The translations under genes and the position numbers were made by a program. The notes below the pieces were generated by a model. That model was not told the DNA's origin and did no database searches. It saw only the letters and a program-made list of their open reading frames with translations. Positions 1-8,935 of a stretch of DNA of 64,000 nt are shown here, piece after piece. This DNA comes from [Zimmermannella] bifida NBRC 103089 (lineage in GTDB: Bacteria; Actinomycetota; Actinomycetes; Actinomycetales; Microbacteriaceae). Numbering within the stretch: position 1 is the stretch's first letter; each line of letters opens with the position of its first letter. The stretch spans positions 1 through 64,000 of the forward strand of contig NZ_BCSP01000004.1 of NCBI RefSeq assembly GCF_001570925.1, written 5' to 3'.

Positions 1-1
1 C

Positions 2-751
2 CCGTCTGGTGGCGGCGGTGGCGGCACCCCGTCTGGTGGCGGCGGCACCCCGTCCGGCGGCGGCGGTGGCGACACCAACGGCGGCGGCAACAACCCGTCC
101 GGCGGCGGCAGCGACAAGTCCAGTGATGACAAGAAGACCACGAGCAATGGCCCTGCTGGTGACAAGGAAACGTACCTGTCGCCGGCCGAAGTCACCGCTG
201 AATCCGCAGCATGGCAGGATGCCGCGGGTTATCTGAACAACGCGAACCGCCTTGCCCAAGAATGCAACTGGGACGGACTCGAGGCCGGTATCTTCTTTGC
301 GCTCCAAGACCCGAACAACCGCCTGGCCGACCTGTTCACCACGCTGAGCATGACCGGTGTCAACGAGTTCGAACTCGCGATGGAAGCACTGGTCCAGACC
401 GCGATCGATTTCAGCCAGACCGACGAGGGTCGCGCATCCGGATTCGAGGGATACGACCAGCTGCCAACCAACTACGACTACTCGGGCACCATGCACCGCG
501 ACGACTCGGCCAAGGCTGACGTCGACCCGGTCGACTGGGGTCTCGAAACTCCCGACCTCGGCGACGTCATTGACGCTGGACGCAGCAAGAAGGACTCGGA
601 TTCGGATAGCTCAGGTTCGGGCAGCAGCTCGGACGGTTCGTCTTCTACCAGTGGTAAGGGCGACGACAAGGGCGGCAAGAAGAGCAAGAAGGGCAAGGGC
701 GGTTTGATCGCTGAAGTTGCCGAAGAGCTCTTCGACCGCCTGGTCAAGTAG
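2..751 (+). CDS. ESX-associated Gly/Ser-rich protein, 5' end missing
   Basis: The frame is open from the window edge, so the N-terminus is missing. The visible part starts with about 45 residues of Pro-Ser/Gly-run repeats (PSGGGG-type units), then a helical segment of about 100 residues containing SAAWQDAAGYLNNANRL, then an acidic Ser/Gly/Lys-rich stretch, and ends with a short helix (LIAEVAEELFDRLVK). It lies 42 bp before a WXG-like gene and an FHA gene on the same strand and next to eccB/mycP and eccD on the other, so a role as an ESX substrate or accessory protein is likely. No catalytic motif is seen. The family was not recognised; the assignment rests on context. Confidence 0.6.
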   Translation, partial: PSGGGGGGTPSGGGGTPSGGGGGDTNGGGNNPSGGGSDKSSDDKKTTSNGPAGDKETYLSPAEVTAESAAWQDAAGYLNNANRLAQECNWDGLEAGIFFALQDPNNRLADLFTTLSMTGVNEFELAMEALVQTAIDFSQTDEGRASGFEGYDQLPTNYDYSGTMHRDDSAKADVDPVDWGLETPDLGDVIDAGRSKKDSDSDSSGSGSSSDGSSSTSGKGDDKGGKKSKKGKGGLIAEVAEELFDRLVK

Positions 752-793
752 CCAAGCGAAACCTAGTTAGACACATAGGAGATTTTTAGAACC

Positions 794-1564
794 ATGGAAA
801 CCGCATATCAGCTCCAATGCAAGGTTCCTGACGTAGAACCAACCGGTCTCGACGTCCTCGGTTGGATCGAGCGTGCGCTCGACAAGGTCAGCGGTTGGAT
901 TAGCTTTGGCCACAAACTGCTCGACGGCTTCGGCATCGGCAGCGTACTCGACAAGCTCAACGAGGCCCTCAACAACTTCAAGACGTTCATTGCCAAGCTG
1001 AAGGAAGTTGCCACGAAGCTCTTCGAAGCGATCAAGGGTGTATTCATGCCCTGGATCATGCCGACGTACGCCGACAAGTGGCTGCAGATTTCGCACGACA
1101 TGGACAACGTCGCGAAGGCCCTCGGCCCCACCGGCCTGCGTGCCCCCGGTAGCCCAGCCTGGACGGGTCAAGCTGCTGATGCGTATCGCGCCAAAGCCGC
1201 CCAGAGCGTCAAAGCGGCCCAGCACGCAAGCAAGGTAGCGAACACCCACTCAGAGTCGCTCGCAGAATGTGCGCACCAGGGCCAGCAGCTGTACATCGAG
1301 TTGCTCACCCTCGTCATCGCGATCATTGCCGCGATGCTTGCTGCAGGTGTTGAAGCCGGCACGATCGTTGGTATCCCAGCAGCGATTGTCACGCTCCTTG
1401 CGGGCGCATTCCCGCTGGCCGCGAACATCGCCGACACGATCATTGCCCTGTTCGACTTCATCGCTGGCCAGGTCTCGACCTTCAACGAGATCACCTCGGC
1501 GCTCGAAGGCGCAACGGACGTCTTCCCCGGCAACGCTTGGCCAAAGCTCAGCGCACCGGCCTAA
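794..1564 (+). CDS. large WXG-like ESX protein
   Basis: 256 aa, with AGGAG at 777-781 about 12 bases before the ATG. The N-terminal 100 residues are amphipathic helices. The centre holds a WTG turn followed by QAADAYRAKAAQ (about residues 122-136), the helix-WxG-helix pattern of WXG100-type proteins, but here inside a longer chain. The C-terminal third (about 165-230) is strongly hydrophobic Ala/Ile/Leu with two or three possible membrane segments. WXG100 proteins are usually about 100 aa, so this is a long relative, possibly an ESX substrate with a membrane-active domain. It is followed after 3 bp by the FHA gene, so the two are probably translationally linked. Confidence 0.65.
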   Translation: METAYQLQCKVPDVEPTGLDVLGWIERALDKVSGWISFGHKLLDGFGIGSVLDKLNEALNNFKTFIAKLKEVATKLFEAIKGVFMPWIMPTYADKWLQISHDMDNVAKALGPTGLRAPGSPAWTGQAADAYRAKAAQSVKAAQHASKVANTHSESLAECAHQGQQLYIELLTLVIAIIAAMLAAGVEAGTIVGIPAAIVTLLAGAFPLAANIADTIIALFDFIAGQVSTFNEITSALEGATDVFPGNAWPKLSAPA

Positions 1565-1567
1565 CCC

Positions 1568-2878
1568 GTGTCCACTACCAACCCGAAACCGACGCTTCAG
1601 TTTCACGGCGGTAGCGGTGCGGTAATTACCCACGATGGGTCGAGCATTGTGCTCGGCCCATCGTTGGTGTCCGCAGCCCCACGTGTCTACGAGGCGCTCC
1701 TCGCCGGCACCAACCCGATGGCCGTGCTGGATGCGGAGCTCGCTGACCCGACCGCACGTCACTCCGTGGCAGTGGTCGGCATGGCTCCTGCCGCGACCTC
1801 ATTCGTGCTCCGCGGCGATGCCTTGCAGCTTCGCATTGAAACGCCGAGCGGCCCGGTTGAAACGTTCCCCGAACTTCGCCGTGGCTGGCGCGGTGGTGCC
1901 GTTACCTCGATGTCGGGGTGGCGCATACGTCTCAAGTCGACGACCGAGGCCACACACCTGGGCGATCGCACGCAGTTCGCCATCACCGAGGGCGCGGCCC
2001 CGACCAGCGAGGTCTGGTTTGGTGAAGTTGCCAAATTCTCGCTGATCAATACGGATGCGGTCACGACGTTTGCGAAGGACCAGCCGAGCCCCGACGCAAA
2101 CGGGAGCACCGCATCCACCACCGAATTAGAACCGGCTTCGCCCGAACCGGCGGCGATGACCACAGCTGACAGCAGCGGCAACGCCGAGATCGACGACGAC
2201 ACGATCCCGGATGCACCGAGCGCAGTTTCGCGTGCGATCAACGCCAACGCTGCTCCGGCACCGCTGGGACATCCGGCGGCCCCGGCCCCCGCTGCGGGCC
2301 TCGGCATGCCGAGTGTGGCCGCCGCGACCGTCCAACATGCGACACCAGCTGCGCAACCACGCGCTGCCACTCCGAATGCGTCTGCAGCTGCACCGCCCGC
2401 ATCCGCGATGCCACCACCACCGCACATGCCCACCCATTCGACGTCGTACGACGCGGATGACGCGACGGTCCACGAACCGCAACTTGCCGCATCCCGCAAC
2501 GGCATGGCCGCGCCGAGCGGACGGCACGCGCTGCCGGCCAGGGAGTGGGCGCCGCAGTTGAACAGCAACCAGGGACACGTGGTCACGCTGTCGAGCACGG
2601 TCGTTGTTGGCCGCGCCCCGGTAGTTGACCGCGCGCCGGACCCCACGCACGCGCAGCTCATGCAATTGCGTTCACCACAGCAAGAGATCTCGCGATCGCA
2701 CCTCGTGGTGACGTATGAGGCGGGCAATGTGCTCGTCTGGGACCTCGGCTCGGCCAACGGCACCGTCGTCGCGCGCGGTGGCAGCATTCCCGAGCCGCTG
2801 CAGGCGATGAATGCCGTCACACTTGCCCGCGGCGATGTCATCGACCTCGGCGACGGTGCGATGCTCTGGCTCGGCTAG
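1568..2878 (+). CDS. FHA-domain protein of the ESX locus
   Basis: 436 aa with a GTG start 3 bp after the preceding stop. Residues 1-165 form an uncharacterised beta-rich domain, 165-320 a Pro/Ala-rich acidic linker, and about 330-436 a forkhead-associated domain: VVGRAP, then SRSHLVV (the Ser-x-x-His motif), then LGSANGTVV (the Asn-Gly turn) and GDVIDLGD. FHA domains bind phosphothreonine, so the protein probably reads Ser/Thr kinase signalling. FHA proteins occur in ESX-like loci of other actinobacteria. The partner kinase is not in this window. FHA call firm; link to secretion inferred from position. Confidence 0.85.
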   Translation: MSTTNPKPTLQFHGGSGAVITHDGSSIVLGPSLVSAAPRVYEALLAGTNPMAVLDAELADPTARHSVAVVGMAPAATSFVLRGDALQLRIETPSGPVETFPELRRGWRGGAVTSMSGWRIRLKSTTEATHLGDRTQFAITEGAAPTSEVWFGEVAKFSLINTDAVTTFAKDQPSPDANGSTASTTELEPASPEPAAMTTADSSGNAEIDDDTIPDAPSAVSRAINANAAPAPLGHPAAPAPAAGLGMPSVAAATVQHATPAAQPRAATPNASAAAPPASAMPPPPHMPTHSTSYDADDATVHEPQLAASRNGMAAPSGRHALPAREWAPQLNSNQGHVVTLSSTVVVGRAPVVDRAPDPTHAQLMQLRSPQQEISRSHLVVTYEAGNVLVWDLGSANGTVVARGGSIPEPLQAMNAVTLARGDVIDLGDGAMLWLG

Positions 2879-2899
2879 CACACCGTCATTTCACGCGAG

Positions 2900-2945
2900 A
2901 ACGCATTCGGCCCGGGGTGAGTAACCACCTCGGACCGAATGCGTT
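2900..2945. terminator. bidirectional hairpin between FHA and eccB-mycP genes
   Basis: A perfect 11-bp stem (2900-2910 with 2935-2945) continues inward through a further G-C rich stem with one G-T pair. It lies between two convergent genes, 21 bp after the FHA stop, so it can end both transcripts. Confidence 0.7.
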
Positions 2946-2983
2946 GTGGGGTCGTTATTCGACCACCAGATGCTGAGTGCGTT

Positions 2984-5575
2984 CTAGCGTGCGCGACGAT
3001 TGCGCAGGTCAACGCCGCGACGCAGCAGCCAGAGCACGACGACGCCGAGCGCACCAACACCGGTAATACCGATCGCGGCCTGATGACGCACGAGCAGCGG
3101 CTTCTCTTCGGCCTGCGGCGGGGTGCGGCCGGCTTGCGCGTTTTCGGGGCGACGTTCGCCACCGGGTACGAGCGGTCCCTGGTACGCGCTGTCTGGGGTC
3201 ACCGTTAGCGCGTCGAACGGCGAGACGATGCCCCAACCGGTCAATTCGTTGTGCTCGGCGATGCTCGGTCGCAGCGCCGACACTTCTATGCGCCACTTCC
3301 ACATTTCGGGAGATTCATCGGGATATTCCGATGCGACGAGCGCGGCCACGCCCGCGACGTACGCGGTCGAGAAACTCGTTGACGGTGCATCCGGCGCGAT
3401 GATGCAGTCACCATCGTTGAACCACGACACGAGCACATTCTGCCCGGGCGCCGCCACGCCGACGTGCACGCCGTGAATGGCCGCATCCGTTGGCTGTCCG
3501 TCGTCGGTTACCGCGGTCACGCTAACGACACCGTCATAGCCGGCCGGGTAACGAACGCCATCGGCCTTGTCGTCTTCGTCGGCAGTGTTTCGGTTGCCGG
3601 CACTTGCCACAACAAGCGACCCCTTGCCCTGCGCATAGGCCACGGCCTCGGCAAGCTTCGGGTCATCTGTCGACGTCGAGAGCGCTGCCACAATCACCTG
3701 CGCGCCGTGGTCTGCCGCCCAGCGGATCCCATCGGCCGTCATCGGGATATTTGGGCCAACCATCTTGTTGTCCTGCGTTGACTGGTACACCCGCACCGGC
3801 AGAATCTTGGCCTTGGGCGCCACGCCAACAAGACCTGAACCGTCTACGGGCTGGGCGGCAATGATGCCGGCAACTGCCGTGCCGTGCCCTTCGTCATCTT
3901 GCAGCCCATTACCGGCGCCAGTGAAATCGTGACCGCCCTGCACACCGTTAAGGTGCTTGTTTCGCGAATCGACGCCAGAGTCAACGACCGCCACGGTCAC
4001 CCCTTCGCCGAGCGCCAGCTGCTGCGCCCGGTCAATCCCGAGCTGCGTGAATGCGGTCGGCGTCTGCGGCAGATACTGCGGGTTACCGCGCTCGCACTGC
4101 TCGCCGGCTTCGGCCTCGGCCTCGCGAGATTTCGGGCCGAGCGGCAGGGATGCGGTCTGGGCCAGTGCTGCTGGCTGGTTCAAGGATGCGGTCTGGTTCG
4201 AGGCTGCGTATGGTGCCGCGACAGCGACCTGACCGTCGGCGGCCATGTCTCCGGTCGGCACCGATGCCCAGGCGGCAGTCGTCGACAGCGTTGGCCCCTG
4301 CGGCAGCAGCTTCACCCACGGCGAGGGCACATCAGTAATGTCGGTCATTTGGTAGCCGAGGCGCTGCACGATATCTTCGGGTGCGCCTTCGAGACCAAAC
4401 GCCATACCCACGTCGGTAATCACAAACAGTGCGCCGATCGAGCCACCCCCGGTTGCGCGCACCAATGCACCGCTACCGCCGGCGATGACGATGCCCGGGC
4501 CTTCCGGCCGGGTGGCCTGCGCTACTTCGGTGCGCACACCCTTTTCATCGCCGCGCAGAATGGCGCAAGGAATCGTGCCTTCTTCGTTGAGCAGCGGCAC
4601 CTGCCTTGGCCAGCTGCTCGGACCGGGGCTGTCCGGGCTCACTTTGAGTCCCGAAACATCGCCGACGGATGCGCGAATCACGTTATCGCCGGTGTTCGGC
4701 CCGGTTGAGGTCGAGTACATGCTGCGCTCGAAGTCGGTCATCGAGTCAAGTGTGTCCTTGCCCGTGACCAAGTAGTACCGCGAGGTGCGGCCATCCAGCA
4801 CCTCAACCATGGTGCCGATCTTGGCGCTCGAAAGCGCGCCGGTCATGCCCACTGGCGTATCGGTGGCGCCATCCAAGCTCCACGGCGAAATACGTTCGCC
4901 TTCTTCGAAGAGGTCGAGCCAGTTCGACGAAACGGGCGTGATCTCGGCCGCATCCCAACCGAATGCCAAGCGAACGAGCGCGAGATCACCCTCAAGAATT
5001 TCGTAGCGACGTCCATCGGCAACCAGATAGGTGCGCTCGTTATTGCTGACGAGTGAACCGTTGACGCCACCAGTTGGCTGTGGCTTGCCGCCGATAGTGA
5101 GGTGTTCGCCGCCCTCGGCCGGGCAGGCAGCCCAACCGGTATTCGCCAACGAATCGGGCTTCGGCACCGAGTCGGGCGCACCGACGATGCCGACTTCGGG
5201 TCCGCGCGGAATATCGGTCAGCGCGCTCGAACCGACCGACGTGCGCGAAACCGTCACGCCTTCGGCGAGCAGCTGTGCGCTCACCGCGTTGCGTACCGGA
5301 TGCAGCGTGCCGTCGATCGAGAAGAATTGCGCACCCGTGTCGGAGTCGGTGATGAACATGCCGTTCTGCCAGTTCGACGGCAGCGCTGGGGCGAAGCGGC
5401 CAAAGATCCAGGCGCCCACCAAGATCAACAGCGTCAGCACCGCGCCGACGAGCATTGGCCCCATCGGTGACTTGAGTTCGACTTCGCGGCCACCGGGTTT
5501 GCCCGACGTGAACGCAGAAATCAGCCGGCGCTTGTTAAAGCGCTGGGCATCGAGAATGTCTTTGCTGGTTGCCAT
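2984..5575 (-). CDS. EccB-mycosin (MycP) fusion of type VII secretion
   Basis: 863 aa. The N-terminal part (1-430) is EccB-like: a short cytoplasmic helix, one membrane segment (about 41-60) and a long extracytoplasmic repeat region. A linker at 440-495 leads to a subtilase domain (about 500-800) with AVVDSGVDS (Asp532), GHGTAVAG (His564), ASAGN (oxyanion Asn) and STSFSTAYVAG (Ser734). A Pro-rich tail and a second membrane helix (about 833-852) followed by Arg residues match the C-terminus of mycosins. In mycobacteria EccB and MycP are separate proteins; MycP stabilises the ESX membrane complex. Here one chain carries both, so MycP is fixed 1:1 with EccB. The catalytic motif has Ser where Gly is usual before TS. 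It follows eccD after 21 bp. Confidence 0.9.
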   Translation of the reverse strand: MATSKDILDAQRFNKRRLISAFTSGKPGGREVELKSPMGPMLVGAVLTLLILVGAWIFGRFAPALPSNWQNGMFITDSDTGAQFFSIDGTLHPVRNAVSAQLLAEGVTVSRTSVGSSALTDIPRGPEVGIVGAPDSVPKPDSLANTGWAACPAEGGEHLTIGGKPQPTGGVNGSLVSNNERTYLVADGRRYEILEGDLALVRLAFGWDAAEITPVSSNWLDLFEEGERISPWSLDGATDTPVGMTGALSSAKIGTMVEVLDGRTSRYYLVTGKDTLDSMTDFERSMYSTSTGPNTGDNVIRASVGDVSGLKVSPDSPGPSSWPRQVPLLNEEGTIPCAILRGDEKGVRTEVAQATRPEGPGIVIAGGSGALVRATGGGSIGALFVITDVGMAFGLEGAPEDIVQRLGYQMTDITDVPSPWVKLLPQGPTLSTTAAWASVPTGDMAADGQVAVAAPYAASNQTASLNQPAALAQTASLPLGPKSREAEAEAGEQCERGNPQYLPQTPTAFTQLGIDRAQQLALGEGVTVAVVDSGVDSRNKHLNGVQGGHDFTGAGNGLQDDEGHGTAVAGIIAAQPVDGSGLVGVAPKAKILPVRVYQSTQDNKMVGPNIPMTADGIRWAADHGAQVIVAALSTSTDDPKLAEAVAYAQGKGSLVVASAGNRNTADEDDKADGVRYPAGYDGVVSVTAVTDDGQPTDAAIHGVHVGVAAPGQNVLVSWFNDGDCIIAPDAPSTSFSTAYVAGVAALVASEYPDESPEMWKWRIEVSALRPSIAEHNELTGWGIVSPFDALTVTPDSAYQGPLVPGGERRPENAQAGRTPPQAEEKPLLVRHQAAIGITGVGALGVVVLWLLRRGVDLRNRRAR

Positions 5576-5596
5576 GGTGTGGTGACCTCGCCCCGC

Positions 5597-6946
5597 CTAG
5601 AGCAATCCGCTCGCGAGCGCCGCGGCCGGCACGATCGCCAGCAAGCAGCACACCGAAAGCGCATCGGCCCAGCGGTTCATCGCCGGCGAGAACGCACGGG
5701 CAAGGGCACCGAAAAAGAGCACCAAGCTCGCCAGGCCGATGATGACCCAAGCGACGATCGTGGCGAGGTGCGGCTGACCGAGCATGGTGAATACCGCGAT
5801 CTCGAGCAGCACACCGGCGCCGGTCATGACGCCGATGAGCACTTCGGCACGGTCGCGTACTTGACGCGTCGCGAGCAGCATGGATGCACCGACGGCACCT
5901 GCCAGCACGAGCGACGGAATGCTTTCGGTGACCAAGAATGGCGTGGTGAATAGCAATACCAGGCCACCGGCAATCTTGATCGTTACCGCGAGCGCCCGGC
6001 CGACGGCCGTGTACCGGCGGACTTCGCTGTCGGTGTAGACCGCGTTGTCGCGCGCGCGTTCGTCTTCGTTGCGCGGGATGTAGCTGCGAATTGGTGTCTG
6101 TGCGAGCGCGATCCACGGCGCCATGATGAGCACCAGGGCCGTGATCGTGACGATGACAACGGCAATAAAGTGCGGTTCTTGGACGAGATAGTGGCGCGCA
6201 ATTCCTGCCCACAGCAGCGCCAGGCCAATGTAGATAAGCCCGAACATTGCCGAGATATGCGGCAGCATTTGGCCGCCGTTTGCGGCGCGCAGCGTGATGA
6301 ACCCGAGGCCGGCGACGACAACGAAGGCGACTCCGGCAAGCAGCAGTTTTGGCCCGGTGCCATCGACCAGTGCGGCGCTTCCGGCCGCGGCCAGCAGTGC
6401 GCCGATGCCGTGCGTGAGCACCGCGCCGGTGGGTTGCCCGAGTCGCAACACCACGATCGCCGCGATAATTGCGGCCAGCGCGGCACCGAATCCGGCCGAA
6501 ATTGCCAACAGCCCGCCCTCGAACCAGAGCACGCCCGCCGTCACCGCAAACAGGGTGCAGGCGGCCGCGATGCAGGTGCGCAACGAGTCGGCGCCGCTCC
6601 AGCCAACATTGCTCGATTCAACGACGGCGCCGAGTGCCTCAACAAGGTCGTCGTAACGCATGTCGTCTTCGCCGTAGCCGAGCCCCTCGACGGTGAGCAC
6701 GTCACCGGCAACGATGCCAGCTTCAGCCGGGGTGAGCTCGAGCGAGACGTGTTCGCCAAGCCCGTTGACCAATCGGAATCCGCCGGAGGCAGCACGGGGC
6801 GTCAGTAGCCCCATTTCGTCGATGACCGCGGGCACAACCTCGGTGAGCGGCAGGTGCAGTGGCACCGCCAGGTCGAAGGTCGTGGTGTCCTGCGCGAACG
6901 TCACCGGCACCGTGCTACTCGTTGCGGCGTTGTCCGTCAAAGCCAT
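5597..6946 (-). CDS. eccD: type VII secretion membrane protein EccD
   Basis: 449 aa from the ATG at 6946; the frame continues upstream to 7012, but this start gives the normal EccD N-terminus and has AGGAAG 11 bases before it. Residues about 13-92 form a ubiquitin-like domain, 93-123 a cytoplasmic linker, and the rest about eleven hydrophobic helices. EccD forms most of the transmembrane core of the ESX complex. It is first in a two-gene operon with the eccB-mycP fusion. Confidence 0.88.
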   Translation of the reverse strand: MALTDNAATSSTVPVTFAQDTTTFDLAVPLHLPLTEVVPAVIDEMGLLTPRAASGGFRLVNGLGEHVSLELTPAEAGIVAGDVLTVEGLGYGEDDMRYDDLVEALGAVVESSNVGWSGADSLRTCIAAACTLFAVTAGVLWFEGGLLAISAGFGAALAAIIAAIVVLRLGQPTGAVLTHGIGALLAAAGSAALVDGTGPKLLLAGVAFVVVAGLGFITLRAANGGQMLPHISAMFGLIYIGLALLWAGIARHYLVQEPHFIAVVIVTITALVLIMAPWIALAQTPIRSYIPRNEDERARDNAVYTDSEVRRYTAVGRALAVTIKIAGGLVLLFTTPFLVTESIPSLVLAGAVGASMLLATRQVRDRAEVLIGVMTGAGVLLEIAVFTMLGQPHLATIVAWVIIGLASLVLFFGALARAFSPAMNRWADALSVCCLLAIVPAAALASGLL

Positions 6947-7719
6947 TACTCCCCCAGCTTCCTGTGTCAGCACACTCGCATCAGCAGGCCTGTGCGAGCG
7001 CGTTTCGTGCAAGCAGCCCGTCGAGCGTTCCGTCGGGCAGCCGGTTCGTTGGCGTGGCGACCGGCCAACGTTCGTCGCCGCGTGCGAAACCGGATTAACG
7101 AAATACGGGATGACATTACACGGCCCAGGAAACGGAATCGATCGGTTCGGCGCACTGAAAACCCGCCGTGACCGCGTAAATCCGTCGCGCGGATGATGAA
7201 CAGCGGATGCGCTGCGCTGCGGCCGTTGTTGCCCGGCTCGGAATGCACGATGTGCGGCGGCAACGATCGCTGCTTGACAGCCGTTCGCAACTACGACAAA
7301 GATTGACGCTATGACTCACTTCACCGCTCGCGTTGCTACTGCCGTTCTTCGGGCAGGGCAGGCATGCATGATGCGTGCCGCAGCGGGTGAGCACTGTCGA
7401 ATGTGTAGCTAAGACGCTCCTTTCGTCTCTGGCTTCAATGCCGTCACGTCGACCTCGAGTCCGTGATCGAGACCAGGATCCCCGCCCCGCAGACCCACCC
7501 CGTCGTGCAGGGCCACGCTCGAAGTTCGAGCGTCCACCGTTCCGGTTCTTCGTTGTGCAGCGGATGCGCGCCATACGCAATTGCACCGACTCACGTCACG
7601 CAAATGGTGCGCCACACGCGTCAACCGCTCCGGAACGCCCGCTTCGCTACATTCGCCGCCGACTGGATGACTCCGGCGGCACCGCGCTCGAATCGCGCGA
7701 CTCCACACAAGGATTTCTC
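6947..7719. promoter_or_regulatory. 773-bp region between divergent eccD and winged-helix gene
   Basis: No convincing long gene. A TTGACA at 7274-7279 could be a -35 element for the + strand. A 33-codon frame (7311-7412) ends in Cys residues but has no ribosome binding site. A short hairpin lies at 7412-7428. The region must hold the promoter of eccD and that of the winged-helix gene; neither can be fixed by eye. Confidence 0.35.
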
Positions 7720-8610
7720 ATGACTCTCGCACCGGTTACCACCCTTGCTTCCCGCCAGACTCAGCCTGCGCACCAGACTCGGCCTGCTCGCCAGGCCCCG
7801 CACACCCGTGCCCACGGCGCACCAACCGCGCATCACCGCGCGTCCGCCGTGCCAGCATCCACGCAGGCACCCCTGCGGGCGCCCGCCCGAGCCCAAACCC
7901 AGCTGGGCACCACGACCGTGACGCAACCAGCGGCTCCCGCGACTCGCTCGTATCCGCAGCCACGGCCATCCACCGCCGTGCCCGCAACACCACCTCAGCC
8001 GGCACCGAGCGAAGTTCGCGGTTTTGCCCTCTACGTGGGCCTCGACGAAGCCAGCGCCGCAGAACTCGGCATCTCACTGACCGAGATCGTGACCGAACTG
8101 CGCGAACTGCTGCAGCGTCGCGCGCCGAGCGCCGAACACTACGCATCCGTGGCGCTTGCCCCCAGCGGCGCACCGGGCAAGAACCTCGACCTGGTACGCC
8201 TGGCGCTTCAGGAACCCAAGGCGGTGCACGCTCACCAGCAGGCCAGCGAGACCGAACGCAAGAAGCAAGCCGACGCCGAGGCATCGTCGCGCGTGATTAT
8301 TGACACCTCGCGCAAGCGCGTGCTCGTCGACGGCGAGAACGCCGACTTCACGTTCAAGGAGTTCGAGCTGCTCCAGGCGTTGGTACTGCGCGAAGGACGG
8401 ACCGTTTCGCGCGAAGAGATCATTGAAGTGCTTTGGAAGGACTCAGCCGAGCCGCAACCGCACGCCCGAACCATTGACGTGCACGTGCGACGCCTGCGCA
8501 ACCGGTTGGGTGACTATGCCGACATCGTGCGCACGGTCCGCGGTAAGGGCTACCGCTTTGACCGGCATGCGGATGTGCGAGTGATCCACTCGTGTGCCCA
8601 CCTGACGTAG
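7720..8610 (+). CDS. winged-helix (OmpR-type) transcriptional regulator with Pro/Ala-rich N-terminus
   Basis: 296 aa from the ATG at 7720, chosen because AAGGA (7709-7713) sits 6 bases upstream; the frame extends further 5' but with no better start. Residues 1-90 are low-complexity Pro/Ala/Thr/Gln. A small domain (about 95-175) follows, then an OmpR/PhoB-type winged helix (about 195-285) with FTFKEFELLQALV, the HARTIDVHVRRLRNRLG recognition helix and VRTVRGKGYRF wing. No phosphoacceptor receiver domain is present, so it is not a normal response regulator. It is divergent from the ESX operon, which makes it a candidate regulator of that operon (inference). Confidence 0.75.
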   Translation: MTLAPVTTLASRQTQPAHQTRPARQAPHTRAHGAPTAHHRASAVPASTQAPLRAPARAQTQLGTTTVTQPAAPATRSYPQPRPSTAVPATPPQPAPSEVRGFALYVGLDEASAAELGISLTEIVTELRELLQRRAPSAEHYASVALAPSGAPGKNLDLVRLALQEPKAVHAHQQASETERKKQADAEASSRVIIDTSRKRVLVDGENADFTFKEFELLQALVLREGRTVSREEIIEVLWKDSAEPQPHARTIDVHVRRLRNRLGDYADIVRTVRGKGYRFDRHADVRVIHSCAHLT

Positions 8611-8615
8611 GAACA

Positions 8616-8639
8616 CCCTGTACCAGGGAAGCAGTTTTT
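8616..8639 (+). terminator. weak hairpin terminator after winged-helix gene
   Basis: Five-bp stem (8616-8620 with 8624-8628) with a three-base loop, then a run of five T at 8635-8639, 5 bp after the stop codon. Confidence 0.45.
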
Positions 8640-8935
8640 CTCGAACTTGACGCCTTGTCGATGCACCGTAATTAATAGTGAGACTCTTTGTCATACCATT
8701 TGGGGATATTGCCGATATCTCAACGAAAATTGGGGGTCTTCGCATGGAAATCGGATACGCTGCCGTGGTTGCCAGCCGCTGAGAGGACCTTCAGCGCCGA
8801 CGCCCACAACGAGTTACGAACTCACGCGTGCCTGCAGCTTCGCCGAGCTAGTGATCCCCGAGGCCGTGCTTTCGGCGTCCGCAACGCCGTCCTGAGTGAG
8901 GACGGCCCACTCGAGAGATATGCAGAGTCAAAACT
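8640..8935. promoter_or_regulatory. 296-bp leader of MarR-ArsR pair with small palindrome
   Basis: AT-richer than its surroundings. It carries a 5-bp inverted repeat with a five-base centre at 8705-8719 (GATAT/ATATC), which could be an operator for the MarR protein encoded downstream. A TTG-started frame at 8688-8939 overlaps the MarR start, but its codon usage does not look coding. Confidence 0.3.

Noticed and set aside
1759..2841. 360-codon frame on the - strand
   Set aside because: Antisense to the FHA gene, without recognisable features.
7311..7412. Cys-rich 33-codon leader peptide
   Set aside because: No ribosome binding site and no clear attenuator; kept only as a remark in the intergenic entry.
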